Assembly (NCBI GenBank): GCA_947373225.1
Contig: CANBWX010000022.1
Location: 1-35,857, forward strand
Direction: 5' to 3'
From: Flavobacteriaceae bacterium
GTDB taxonomy: Bacteria; Bacteroidota; Bacteroidia; Flavobacteriales; Flavobacteriaceae
Length of the DNA stretch: 35,857 nucleotides
The translations under genes and the position numbers were made by a program. Of the stretch, positions 24,713 to 32,977 are shown one piece after another; position 1 is the first letter of the stretch; every line of letters starts with the position of its first letter. A model generated the notes under the pieces. The model was not told the origin of the DNA. It worked only from the letters and a program-made list of their open reading frames with translations, and made no database searches.

Positions 24713-24800
24713 GCCCTAGCCCTGATGGTAGCGACATCCTCTTGTGGCGGTGTTCGCCACAAGAGATATAGCGTACAGCAGGAAGTAGCTTCTAAAAAAA
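24713..24800. repeat. Structured intergenic element (GCCCTGATGG...GCAGG type)
   Basis: A perfect 11-bp stem (24739-24749 with 24755-24765) with a GTGTT loop sits in the middle, and outer short pairs (AGC-CCTG with CAGG-GCT) could extend it. It lies in the leader of the TPR gene, whose start is 18 bp away. It resembles an intergenic sequence I associate from memory with many Flavobacterium genomes; a search would be needed to confirm that. Confidence 0.5.
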
Positions 24801-24801
24801 A

Positions 24802-25479
24802 TTACAATTCGATGCTTTCGCCAATTTTTAGCAGCATTAAATCTTTTCCTCTATTGAAGAATTTATGAATGGCTTCTTCGTGGTTAATGACGATATAACC
24901 GAAAGTGTCGTAGTGAACACCGAGAATTTTATCGCATTCGACAAAATCTGAAGCAATAATAGCATCTTCTACATCCATCGTGAAATTGTTGCCAATTGGA
25001 AGAATTGCCAAATCGAGTTTGGTTCGCAACGGAATCAGTTTCATATCCATCGTAAGGGCTGTGTCGCCAGCGATATAAATGTTTTTATGTTCGCCTTCGA
25101 TAACGAAACCGCCGGGATTACCACCATTACTGCCGTCTGGAAAACAACTTGAATGAACTGCATTGACATATTTTACTTTTCCGAAGTCGAAAGTCCAGCT
25201 TCCGCCGATATTCATAGGATGATATTTTAATCCTTTTTCACCAAAGTGAGCCGCAATTTCATAATTAGAAACTATGATTGCATTGGTTCTGCTGGCAATA
25301 TATTCGACATCGAGAATATGATCGCTGTGGGCATGCGTCAGCAAAATATAATCCGCTTTTAAATCATTGATGTTAATATGCGAAGCTTTAGGATTTGCCG
25401 AAATATAAGGATCGACCAAAATGTGTTTGCCACCAACTTCGATTCCTATTGAAGCGTGACCGTAGAATGTTATTTTCAT
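24802..25479 (-). CDS. UPF0173 metal-dependent hydrolase (metallo-beta-lactamase fold)
   Basis: A 225-residue protein with THAHSDH (48-54), the hallmark dinuclear metal site of the fold, VHSS at about 108 and IAGDTALT (135-142) as later ligands. UPF0173 proteins are widespread in bacteria, with no settled physiological substrate. No signal peptide, so cytoplasmic. It lies between menA and the TPR protein in the same minus-strand run, but separated from menA by a 234-bp gap that contains a palindromic element. Confidence 0.82.
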   Translation of the reverse strand: MKITFYGHASIGIEVGGKHILVDPYISANPKASHININDLKADYILLTHAHSDHILDVEYIASRTNAIIVSNYEIAAHFGEKGLKYHPMNIGGSWTFDFGKVKYVNAVHSSCFPDGSNGGNPGGFVIEGEHKNIYIAGDTALTMDMKLIPLRTKLDLAILPIGNNFTMDVEDAIIASDFVECDKILGVHYDTFGYIVINHEEAIHKFFNRGKDLMLLKIGESIEL

Positions 25480-25529
25480 TTTAATAGAATTTAAGTTTTT
25501 ATCTTTTTAGTCTTGAATTAAAATATTTT

Positions 25530-25686
25530 TTTTAACCACATACATAGTTTTTATTAAATAAAATAAAGACGCTTTACTTTTATATAGTAAAATCATAGCT
25601 ATGCTGAAACCAAGACCCGAGCGATAGCGAACAGGCGAAGCAATTGGTCTGTCCATTTCTTTTTCTATGATTTTATGTGGTTAAAA
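25530..25686. repeat. MITE-like element with 13-bp terminal inverted repeats
   Basis: TTTTAACCACATA at 25530-25542 and its perfect complement at 25674-25686 enclose about 157 bp. An inner pair, AAAATCATAG (about 25580-25589) with CTATGATTTT (25665-25674), adds a second arm. No clear target-site duplication and no ORF. It sits between menA and the UPF0173 gene. Confidence 0.6.
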
Positions 25687-25713
25687 TTCTATACAGCACA
25701 AGCAACATGTTTT

Positions 25714-26673
25714 TTATCTCCCCCCTAAAAACAGATTCACAATTAGGTCTTGAATTAGCGAAACCATACATAATGCCAATAATATAGAAAGCGCAAAAGT
25801 ACTCAACGCCAATTTTTTCAATTCTGGATCTAAAGCTTTAGGATCTTGGTTTTTATAGACGGTAATTAAATGTTTAGTTAAAGGAATATAAGCCAATAAA
25901 AACAGATATTGATCCCATCGATAGGTGCTCAAAATGGCGAAAACCAACACTAAAACCATTGCCGAAACAATTAGAAAGTAATGATATTGTTTTGCTTTTG
26001 CTGCGCCAATTTTTACTACGATAGTGTTTTTATTTGATTTTCTGTCCGATGCTTCATCGCGCATATTATTCAGATTTAAAACACCAACACTCAAAAATCC
26101 GATGGCGGCTGCAGGTAAAAACAAGTTGAATTCGATTTGTTTTGAATATAAAAAATTTACGCCTAAAGTGCTTACCAATCCAAAAAATACGAATACAAAT
26201 AAATCTCCAAAACCTCTATAACCATAAGCGGTATTCCCAACTGTGTAGCGAATTGCAGAGATAATCGCTAAAATTCCTAACACAAGAAAAAATAAGGAAT
26301 AACCAATGTTTGTGTCTTTGAAAGCAAAATAAATCAACACCATTGCCGAAATCAATGTTAAACCCGAAGTTATAAAAAGAGCTCGTTTCATAGCAGCTGG
26401 AGAAATCACACCACTTTGTAGCGCGCGTTTTGGCCCTACTCGATCTTCGTTATCGGTTCCTTTCATCCCATCACCGTAATCATTGGCAAAATTGGAAAGA
26501 ACTTGCAATCCTAAGGTTGTTAAAATTGCAAAACCAAAAATGGTCCAACTAAAAACTTCGGTTGGAGTATCAATATTATCAGTTGGTCTGAGGGCGTACA
26601 TACTTCCCACTATTATTCCCGAAACCGATAAAGGCAATGTTCTTAATCGTGCGGCTTGAATCCAGTGTTTCAT
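25714..26673 (-). CDS. menA: 1,4-Dihydroxy-2-naphthoate octaprenyltransferase
   Basis: A 319-residue UbiA-family membrane enzyme with about eight hydrophobic helices. The two Asp-rich prenyl-pyrophosphate motifs are NDYGDGMKGTDNEDRVGPKR (64-83) and NLNNMRDEASDRKSNKNT in the second half. It attaches the polyprenyl tail to DHNA and makes demethylmenaquinone in the inner membrane. Start is ATG, 54 bp after the menB stop, so it is probably transcribed with menB. Confidence 0.92.
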   Translation of the reverse strand: MKHWIQAARLRTLPLSVSGIIVGSMYALRPTDNIDTPTEVFSWTIFGFAILTTLGLQVLSNFANDYGDGMKGTDNEDRVGPKRALQSGVISPAAMKRALFITSGLTLISAMVLIYFAFKDTNIGYSLFFLVLGILAIISAIRYTVGNTAYGYRGFGDLFVFVFFGLVSTLGVNFLYSKQIEFNLFLPAAAIGFLSVGVLNLNNMRDEASDRKSNKNTIVVKIGAAKAKQYHYFLIVSAMVLVLVFAILSTYRWDQYLFLLAYIPLTKHLITVYKNQDPKALDPELKKLALSTFALSILLALCMVSLIQDLIVNLFLGGR

Positions 26674-26727
26674 TTTTTGTGTTTATTCGTTAATTCGGTT
26701 AATCGTTTATTTGTAATTGAAATAGAA

Positions 26728-27558
26728 TTATGGTAACCATTTTTTTTCAAAATTTGGTTTTCGTTTTTCAAGAAAAGCGTTTCTACCTTCTTTTGCTTCT
26801 TCGGTCATATAAGCCAATCGGGTGGCTTCACCAGCAAAAACTTGTTGTCCTACCATTCCGTCGTCGGTAAGATTCATGGCGAATTTCAGCATTTTTATAG
26901 AGGTTGGCGATTTTTGTAAAATTTCCTGCGCCCATTCAAAAGCGGTGTCTTCTAACTCCGCATGCGGAATCACAGCATTGACCATTCCCATATCCATAGC
27001 ATCTTGAGCGGAATAATTTCGACCCAAGAAGAAAATTTCTCTTGCTTTTTTCTGTCCCACCATTTTAGCCAAATATGCCGAACCGTAACCGCCGTCAAAA
27101 CTTGTAACATCAGCATCGGTTTGTTTAAAAATAGCGTGTTCTTTACTTGCCAAAGTCAAATCGCAAACCACATGTAAACTGTGTCCGCCACCAACAGCCC
27201 AACCTGGAACTACGGCAATAACGACTTTTGGCATAAAACGAATTAAACGTTGCACTTCGAGAATATTCAAACGATGCTGACCATCCTCACCCACATAACC
27301 TTGATGACCGCGGGCATTTTGATCGCCACCGCTACAAAAAGAATAGATTCCGTCTTTGCTAGAAGGGCCTTCGGCAGAAAGTAAAACCACTCCAATCGAA
27401 GTATCTTCTTGAGCGTCATAAAATGCTTGATACAATTCCGATGTAGTTTTTGGGCGAAAAGCATTCCGGACATCGGGTCTGTTAAAAGCAATTCTGGCTA
27501 CACCATCGCATTTTTTATAAGTGATATCTTCGTATTCTTTGACGGTTATCCAATTCAT
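26728..27558 (-). CDS. menB: 1,4-Dihydroxy-2-naphthoyl-CoA synthase
   Basis: A 276-residue crotonase-fold enzyme. It cyclises o-succinylbenzoyl-CoA to DHNA-CoA. Signatures are CSGGDQ (oxyanion-side loop, about 73-78), GWAVGGGHSL and QTDADVTSFDGGYG. The Asp after QT places it with the bicarbonate-independent (type II) enzymes, which use this side chain where type I enzymes use bound bicarbonate. Upstream, a 9-bp inverted repeat (27584-27592 with 27601-27609) sits 26 bp before the start and may be regulatory. menA follows. Confidence 0.93.
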   Translation of the reverse strand: MNWITVKEYEDITYKKCDGVARIAFNRPDVRNAFRPKTTSELYQAFYDAQEDTSIGVVLLSAEGPSSKDGIYSFCSGGDQNARGHQGYVGEDGQHRLNILEVQRLIRFMPKVVIAVVPGWAVGGGHSLHVVCDLTLASKEHAIFKQTDADVTSFDGGYGSAYLAKMVGQKKAREIFFLGRNYSAQDAMDMGMVNAVIPHAELEDTAFEWAQEILQKSPTSIKMLKFAMNLTDDGMVGQQVFAGEATRLAYMTEEAKEGRNAFLEKRKPNFEKKWLP

Positions 27559-27583
27559 TAGATTCTGTTTTTAATTAATTTTA

Positions 27584-27609
27584 GTGTAAAAATAAATCAT
27601 TTTTTACAC
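27584..27609. promoter_or_regulatory. Inverted repeat upstream of menB
   Basis: GTGTAAAAA (27584-27592) and TTTTTACAC (27601-27609) form a 9-bp perfect palindrome with an 8-nt spacer, 26 bp upstream of menB. Candidate operator or structural leader. Confidence 0.4.
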
Positions 27610-27672
27610 ATTTTACTATTCTATTTCGGCCAAGCTAAAAGTAATTGGCTTTATTTTAAATTTCATAAAAAA

Positions 27673-27693
27673 AGGAAAGCTTTATGCCTTCCT
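27673..27693. terminator. Hairpin between menB and cvfB
   Basis: AGGAAAGC pairs with GCCTTCCT with one mismatch, around a TTTAT loop, with A and T runs outside. It is a plausible bidirectional terminator. It is downstream of cvfB on the minus strand. Confidence 0.5.
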
Positions 27694-27750
27694 CTATTTT
27701 ATATTTTTTTTTAAATTCAACTGTGAACTAATAAATATATCCTTTTTTAA

Positions 27751-27834
27751 GCCACCGATTTAAAAGATTTTCACAGATTAAAAAAAAGAACAGAACAGAA
27801 AACTCAAATCCTTTTAATCTTTTAAATCTGTGGC
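27751..27834. repeat. Palindromic intergenic element (GCCACAGATT type)
   Basis: The left arm 27751-27769 (GCCACCGATTTAAAAGATT) and right arm 27816-27834 are complementary over 19 bp with one mismatch. It lies between cvfB and menB and is very similar in sequence to the element at 32871-32936. Confidence 0.7.
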
Positions 27835-27853
27835 AAAATAATTAAAAAGACAT

Positions 27854-28708
27854 TTATTCTTTAACCAAATAAATACCGTCTTCTTTAATTTCGATTAATT
27901 TCTCTTTGTATAAAGCACCAATTGCTTTTTTGAACGTTTTCTTGCTCATTTTCAGCACCGTTTTAATATCTTCTGGATGCGAATTATCCGTTAATCGTAA
28001 GAAACCACGACTTGCTTTTAATTCATCTAGAATTTTATCGGCATTAGGTTCAATACTTTGATACCCTTGTATTTGAAGTGCCACATCTATTTTATTATCG
28101 GGACGAATCGTTTTAATATAACCACGCATTCTATCGCCGGTACGAATCGCATCGTCATAAACCTCATCTTTGTACATCAAGCCTTTGTGTTGCTCGTTGA
28201 TGATAACATTGATACCTAATTCGGTGATGTGAGAAACAATCAAATCTACTTCTTCCCCTTTTTCGACCGTTAGATGATCATTCTTCAAAAACTGATTCGT
28301 TTTACTTGACGCTACTAAACGTTTTGTTTTTTCGTCCATATAAAGGTAAACCAAATAGCGTTTCCCTTTTTCCATTGGGCGCGCTTGCTCTTTGAAGGGA
28401 ACCAGAATATCTTTTTCCATTCCCCAATCCATAAAAGCACCCACTTGGTTGACATAATTCACACGCAAAAGTGCAAATTCATTCAACAAAATATAAGGTT
28501 CTAAAGTGGTGGCTACGGGACGTTCTTCGTGATCCAAATAAACGAAAACGATAATTTCCTCGCCTATTTCCCATTCGTTGGGAACGTATTTATTGGGTAA
28601 AAGTATATCGTGAATTCCTTCGGGATCCGTTTCTGGTGTTCCTAAAAACAATCCAACTTTTGTATCACGTAATATAATTAGTGTATTGTATTTTCCTATT
28701 TCAATCAT
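27854..28708 (-). CDS. cvfB: S1 RNA-binding protein of the CvfB family
   Basis: A 284-residue protein of CvfB/YitL type: three OB/S1-like domains (about 1-65, 68-135 and 145-215) and a C-terminal winged helix (about 225-284, MSKKTFKKAIGALYKEKLIEI). Family phrases include GAFMDWGMEKDILVPFKEQ and KRYLVYLYMDEKTKRLVAS. In Staphylococcus CvfB affects virulence gene expression through RNA binding; the role in Bacteroidota is not defined. A TATCTTTG -7 box lies at 28732-28739. Transcribed in the same direction as the men genes, with a palindromic element after it. Confidence 0.85.
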   Translation of the reverse strand: MIEIGKYNTLIILRDTKVGLFLGTPETDPEGIHDILLPNKYVPNEWEIGEEIIVFVYLDHEERPVATTLEPYILLNEFALLRVNYVNQVGAFMDWGMEKDILVPFKEQARPMEKGKRYLVYLYMDEKTKRLVASSKTNQFLKNDHLTVEKGEEVDLIVSHITELGINVIINEQHKGLMYKDEVYDDAIRTGDRMRGYIKTIRPDNKIDVALQIQGYQSIEPNADKILDELKASRGFLRLTDNSHPEDIKTVLKMSKKTFKKAIGALYKEKLIEIKEDGIYLVKE

Positions 28709-28731
28709 TATTTCTTGTATTTTCTAAAGGG

Positions 28732-28739
28732 CAAAGATA
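28732..28739 (-). promoter_or_regulatory. cvfB promoter -7 box
   Basis: TATCTTTG on the minus strand matches TAnnTTTG, about 24 bp upstream of the ATG. Confidence 0.45.
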
Positions 28740-28781
28740 CGAAGTTTGAAAATAGTAAAACAGAAATCTATTTACATAAAA

Positions 28782-28804
28782 AAAGCGCCTATAAAAGGCG
28801 CTTT
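28782..28804 (-). terminator. Terminator of the DUF2853 gene
   Basis: AAAGCGCCT (28782-28790) pairs with AGGCGCTTT (28796-28804) around ATAAA, followed by a T run on the minus strand. It lies 23 bp past the DUF2853 stop. Confidence 0.85.
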
Positions 28805-28826
28805 CAATCTTTTAAAAAAATATTTA

Positions 28827-29168
28827 CTAACCGTAAATACTTTCTTTTTTGAAGTGAATTGTCAATAAATAGTAAACAACCGCTCTATATTTATTTCTGT
28901 TAGAACGACCATATTGTTCCATAACAGCATCAATCGCTTTATTTAAATCTTCTCCATCTGTCAAACCCAATTTCTTAATAAGAAAGTTGTTTTTTACGGT
29001 ATCTAATTCCGATTGTTGGCTTCCTGCAACTGTTGCTGCATCAGCATTATATATTGACGGCCCGCAACCTATAGTTACCTTTGTCAATAAATCCATATCA
29101 GGGGTTACACCACATTTGTCTTTCAAATCCGCTGCGTACTTTACAATTAATTCATCTCTTGTACTCAT
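28827..29168 (-). CDS. DUF2853 family protein
   Basis: A 113-residue helical cytoplasmic protein. The conserved start YAADLKDKCGVTPDMDLL and end NKYRAVVYYLLTIHF match the DUF2853 family, common in Bacteroidota and alphaproteobacteria and without known function. Acidic and Lys-rich, no Cys pair of note beyond Cys19 and Cys35. TAATTTTG at 29211-29218 is a good -7 box and a strong terminator follows the stop, so it is likely a monocistronic gene in spite of sitting between menD and cvfB. Confidence 0.8.
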   Translation of the reverse strand: MSTRDELIVKYAADLKDKCGVTPDMDLLTKVTIGCGPSIYNADAATVAGSQQSELDTVKNNFLIKKLGLTDGEDLNKAIDAVMEQYGRSNRNKYRAVVYYLLTIHFKKESIYG

Positions 29169-29210
29169 AAATAAAATTTTAAATTTTTGTTACACATAAT
29201 ATTACAAATT

Positions 29211-29218
29211 CAAAATTA
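29211..29218 (-). promoter_or_regulatory. DUF2853 promoter -7 box
   Basis: TAATTTTG on the minus strand matches TAnnTTTG, 43 bp upstream of the ATG. Confidence 0.45.
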
Positions 29219-29265
29219 AGAAATTTATTATAAAAAAAATATTTTTTGTAAAAAAAATCTTCCTA

Positions 29266-30927
29266 CTAATCCAACTCCTTAAAATACTGCAACAAAACAG
29301 CATCATTTACTCTTGTTGGCGTGAAAATTTCGAGAATGCAGGGTTTGTGGTTTTGTGCGTAAAAAGCTTTTAGACTTGTTGCTAAACTCGTTTCGTCACT
29401 TGCGGTGCTGTATTCGAAACCATACATTTTAGCCAATGGTTCAACAGTTAAACAATGCGAAGTTTCGAAAAAGGTATTGAAAACTGGTGTTTCATCGTGT
29501 CCTGGTAAAATCCTAAAAATCCCTCCACCTCCATTATTAATTAAAATTATTTTGAAGTTTTTTGGGATATATTCATTCCATAAAGCATTGCTATCGTATA
29601 GAAAACTTATATCGCCCGTGATTAAAACCGTCTGTTTTTTATTGGCTACAGCCGCACCAATTGCCGTTGAAGTACTACCGTCGATTCCGCTTGTACCACG
29701 ATTACAAAACACTTCAATCGAAGGATTTATATCGAATAATTGTGCATATCGAATGGTGGAACTGTTACCCAAATGCAACATAGAATCTTGCGGCAAACTT
29801 GGAATTATTTCTCCGAAAACTTTAAAATCGGAGAATGGAATCTTTCCTGAATATTCGTCATGTTTTGCTTTTCTTAGTTTTGCTGTTTTTTGTAAACTAG
29901 CCTTATAATCACTTTGTATTGGGATGGTAAAAGGCAAAAATTGATTGAAAAACGAATTGGGTTCTAACTTAAAATGTTTCGTCAAACGACCGAAAGTATC
30001 ATAACCTCGTAACGGATCGATGTGCCAATGATTCGCTGGTTTGTATTGGCGCAGAAATGCTTTTATCCTTTTGGAAACTACCATTCCACCAAAAGTAATG
30101 AGAATATCCGGTACAAAATCTTCGAAATCTTTCTTCGAAAAAGGAGTAATTATAGTATCAATATTGTTTAGAAATGTAGGATGATGAAGGTTTGAAGTCG
30201 TTTCGGTCATCACTACAACCGAATCATCATGAGCCAGTAATTCGATTATTTTAGCGTCGATTTCATTGGGTTTATTTTCGCCAACTAAAATCAATTTCTT
30301 CTTCGAGGCATTCCAAATAGTGGTAAATTCGACAATGTCATCAATTGCTATTATCTTTTTCTTTTTGGCTAAATCCAAAATAGTGACATCGACATCTAAT
30401 TTAGAAACCGTTTGATACAAAGGCTCTTCAAAAGGCGCATTAATATGAACTGGCCCTTTTTTGGCGAAAGCCTTATTTATTGCCCTATTTATTTTCAAAT
30501 CATTTTCAATACAAGCTTCTTCGGTTAAATTGGCGTTATATAAACAATGATTTTTGAATACATTTTCTTGTCGAATCGTTTGTCCGTCACCAATGTCGAT
30601 TTTGCTTTGAGGTCTATCGGCAGAGATAACGATCAATGGAATTTGGCTGTAAAATGCTTCGGCGAAAGCCGGATAATAATTCAACAATGCCGAACCCGAT
30701 GTGCAAACTACGGCAACTGGTTTCTGAATTTGTTGGGCAATTCCTAGTGCAAAAAAAGCGGCACAACGCTCATCAACAATGCTATAGCAATTAAATTCGG
30801 GATTATTTACAAAGCCTATTGTTAATGGTGCGTTTCGCGAACCAGGAGAAATTACGATGTTTTTTACTCCTTTGTCAAGGCAAATTTGGATAATGCTTTG
30901 TGCTAAAGGTATTTTAGGGTAAATCAT
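29266..30927 (-). CDS. menD: SEPHCHC synthase (2-succinyl-5-enolpyruvyl-6-hydroxy-3-cyclohexene-1-carboxylate synthase)
   Basis: A 553-residue thiamine-diphosphate enzyme, the committed step of menaquinone synthesis, condensing isochorismate with 2-oxoglutarate. The N-terminal domain has SPGSRNAPL (27-35) and the activating Glu of VDERCAAFF (about 52-60), then CTSGSA. The C-terminal domain has the ThDP/Mg loop GDISFLYDSNALW...NNGGGGIF. Upstream are two tandem -7 boxes (30973-30988) and a divergent one for the thioredoxin gene. It is the first men gene of this minus-strand run; menF, often upstream in related genomes, is not here. Confidence 0.93.
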   Translation of the reverse strand: MIYPKIPLAQSIIQICLDKGVKNIVISPGSRNAPLTIGFVNNPEFNCYSIVDERCAAFFALGIAQQIQKPVAVVCTSGSALLNYYPAFAEAFYSQIPLIVISADRPQSKIDIGDGQTIRQENVFKNHCLYNANLTEEACIENDLKINRAINKAFAKKGPVHINAPFEEPLYQTVSKLDVDVTILDLAKKKKIIAIDDIVEFTTIWNASKKKLILVGENKPNEIDAKIIELLAHDDSVVVMTETTSNLHHPTFLNNIDTIITPFSKKDFEDFVPDILITFGGMVVSKRIKAFLRQYKPANHWHIDPLRGYDTFGRLTKHFKLEPNSFFNQFLPFTIPIQSDYKASLQKTAKLRKAKHDEYSGKIPFSDFKVFGEIIPSLPQDSMLHLGNSSTIRYAQLFDINPSIEVFCNRGTSGIDGSTSTAIGAAVANKKQTVLITGDISFLYDSNALWNEYIPKNFKIILINNGGGGIFRILPGHDETPVFNTFFETSHCLTVEPLAKMYGFEYSTASDETSLATSLKAFYAQNHKPCILEIFTPTRVNDAVLLQYFKELD

Positions 30928-30972
30928 TTTTTGAGTTTATAGTGTAAAAGTTATTGGAAACTTTAACTCGAG

Positions 30973-30988
30973 CAAAGTTACAAACTTA
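30973..30988 (-). promoter_or_regulatory. Two adjacent -7 boxes for menD
   Basis: Minus strand reads TAAGTTTG (30981-30988) directly followed by TAACTTTG (30973-30980); both fit TAnnTTTG. They lie 45-60 bp upstream of the menD ATG. Confidence 0.5.
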
Positions 30989-31026
30989 GCACATAATTTA
31001 ACTTATAAAACGAAGATATTCGGCAC

Positions 31027-31034
31027 TATTTTTG
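31027..31034 (+). promoter_or_regulatory. Promoter -7 box of the thioredoxin-fold gene
   Basis: TATTTTTG matches TAnnTTTG. It supports starting at the ATG at 31086, with a leader near 47 nt, over the upstream TTG at 31032, which lies inside the box. It is divergent to the menD boxes. Confidence 0.55.
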
Positions 31035-31085
31035 CGCAAAAGGAATATATTTGTAAAAGTGTTTCTCAATCAATACTATAATTTT

Positions 31086-32276
31086 ATGTTTCAAAAAAGT
31101 ATACGATTTCTTTGCTTATTCTGCTTATTCATTTTTGCACAAAACGGAATTGCACAAAACAATTTCAAGTTTGATGAAAGCAATTATCAAACCATAATCA
31201 TGAGATCAAAAGCAGAGAAAAAACCTGTTTTTCTTATGTTATATGCCACTTGGTGCCCTCATTGCAACAAAATGAAAAAGGACGTACTCACCGATACTTT
31301 GGTTACCAATTTACTGAGCAAAAATTATATTTATGCTTGGCAAGATATTGATAAACCAGAAGGAATTATGCTGAAAGAAAAATTCAAAATAACTTCTATG
31401 CCAACATTTATATTCCTAGATTCTAACGAAAATGAGCTCTACCGTTTAAACAGTGAATATAAAACTGCAAATTTTGTTGAAGAAATTAAAAATGCTTTAG
31501 ACTCAAAGAAACAATTACCTTATTTAGAGAATCAGTTCTCAAAAGATCCAAGCAATGCCGATAAATGGCTTAGTTATATGAATGTTTTAAAAAAGGGAAG
31601 AAACAGAAGTTATGTGTCTGAAAAAGCCCATAAATATTTAGAAACACAAAGCGAGACTCAATTATTAAGTGAAACAAATTGGAGAATAATTTCTAATGGC
31701 GTCACGGATATTTCTTCAAGAGAATTTCAATTTGTTTTGCATCATCAAAAGGAGTTTGCCGCCATTTCGTCTCCAGAAAGAGTCTATCGAAAAATAACAA
31801 ATATTGTCACCGAATTACTCGAACCTTATACCGAAAGTTTAGATACAATTCATTATTTCAAAAAACGTGAAATTGCAAAAACAATTCATACACAAAAAAT
31901 TGATTCCTTGATTTTTACCTATGATATTGCAATTGCCGAAAGAACTGGAAATTGGTCTTCTTATAGAAAAACCACATTAGAATCTACTGAAAAATTTGCA
32001 TGGAATAACGCATCACTTTTGAAAGATGTTGCCAAGAATTATTTGCAGCATATTGTTGACATTGAAAGCTTGAAACAGGCTATAAAATGGACGAATCATT
32101 CCTTAGAATTAAACGATTCGTTTGATGGAAATCTATTACTTTCCCAGCTTTATTTAAAAATAAAGGATGAAAATTCGGCGATTCAATTTGCTCGAAAAGC
32201 CAAAGATATTTGCACGGGTTTAGGATGTAATTCGAAAGATATTGATGAATTATTTATAGAACTTGGCATAAAATAA
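31086..32276 (+). CDS. Exported thioredoxin-fold protein
   Basis: A 396-residue protein from the ATG at 31086, with a signal peptide (1-24, ending GIAQ). Residues 27-135 are a thioredoxin fold with an active-site ATWCPHC (Cys57, Cys60) and a cis-Pro region ITSMPTFIFL. The remaining about 250 residues are helical with TPR-like character and no second redox pair. It is probably a periplasmic thiol-disulfide reductase; similar proteins help cytochrome c or disulfide repair. It is 29 bp upstream of the GNAT gene and likely co-transcribed. Confidence 0.8.
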   Translation: MFQKSIRFLCLFCLFIFAQNGIAQNNFKFDESNYQTIIMRSKAEKKPVFLMLYATWCPHCNKMKKDVLTDTLVTNLLSKNYIYAWQDIDKPEGIMLKEKFKITSMPTFIFLDSNENELYRLNSEYKTANFVEEIKNALDSKKQLPYLENQFSKDPSNADKWLSYMNVLKKGRNRSYVSEKAHKYLETQSETQLLSETNWRIISNGVTDISSREFQFVLHHQKEFAAISSPERVYRKITNIVTELLEPYTESLDTIHYFKKREIAKTIHTQKIDSLIFTYDIAIAERTGNWSSYRKTTLESTEKFAWNNASLLKDVAKNYLQHIVDIESLKQAIKWTNHSLELNDSFDGNLLLSQLYLKIKDENSAIQFARKAKDICTGLGCNSKDIDELFIELGIK

Positions 32277-32305
32277 AACTGTTTTTACTTCCCGAAATTA
32301 AAATT

Positions 32306-32803
32306 ATGAATATCAAAATTAGAGCCTACAAAACCGAAGATACTCAAGCTATTTTAGACATTCTAAACTACAATATTTTGCATTCGACTTCCTTATATGA
32401 TTACGATATTAGAAGTTATGAGCAACAAAAAACAATTTTGGAAGACAAATTAAACAAAGGTTTTCCTGTGATTGTTGCCGAACTAAATGGCGAAGTAGCT
32501 GGTTTCGGGATGTACAGCGAATTTAGATTACGAGAAGCCTATAAATTTACCGTTGAACATTCGGTTTATATAAACAAGAATTTTCAAGGTAAAGGCATTG
32601 GAAAATTAGTATTACAGGAATTAATCCATTTGGCTCGAAAACAAAAAATTCACACAATGATTGCCGTAATCGATTCGGAAAATGAAAAAAGCGTGGAATT
32701 TCACGAGAAATTTGGTTTCGAAACCATTGGTATTTTTAAAGAATGCGGTTTTAAATTTGATCGATGGCTGAATACTGTATTTATGCAATTGATTTTGATG
32801 TAA
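32306..32803 (+). CDS. GNAT-family N-acetyltransferase (phosphinothricin acetyltransferase-like)
   Basis: A 165-residue enzyme. The acetyl-CoA loop is NFQGKGIGKLVLQEL (about 92-106) and the core is VEHSVYI, MIAVIDSENEKSVEFHEKFGFETIGIFKECGFKFDRW. The pattern matches the Pat/Bar/MnaT branch, which acetylates methionine derivatives or phosphinothricin-like amines; substrate is not inferable. Cytoplasmic. It follows the thioredoxin gene closely. A palindromic element and the dus promoter follow. Confidence 0.83.
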   Translation: MNIKIRAYKTEDTQAILDILNYNILHSTSLYDYDIRSYEQQKTILEDKLNKGFPVIVAELNGEVAGFGMYSEFRLREAYKFTVEHSVYINKNFQGKGIGKLVLQELIHLARKQKIHTMIAVIDSENEKSVEFHEKFGFETIGIFKECGFKFDRWLNTVFMQLILM

Positions 32804-32870
32804 AACCAAATAGATTCAAATTTATAAATTGGGTTTATAATACATAAAGTTATAAGGTTAAACTTTTTTA

Positions 32871-32936
32871 TTTTGCCACAGATTAAAAAGATTCACACAG
32901 ATTAGTCAGTGCAAATCTTTTTAATCTGTGGCAAAA
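32871..32936. repeat. Palindromic intergenic element (GCCACAGATT type), perfect 23-bp arms
   Basis: Arms 32871-32893 and 32914-32936 are perfectly complementary with a 20-nt loop. The arm core GCCACAGATTAAAAAGATT is close to that at 27751-27769. It lies between two plus-strand genes; no T tract, so a terminator role is not required. Confidence 0.8.
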
Positions 32937-32977
32937 CTTTTTTTAGAAGCAAAAGCGCTAAAAACATAGTTTAAAAC

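Noticed and set aside
31032..31085. Longer thioredoxin-fold protein from TTG at 31032
   Set aside because: The TTG is inside the -7 box and the extra 18 residues would precede a complete signal peptide.
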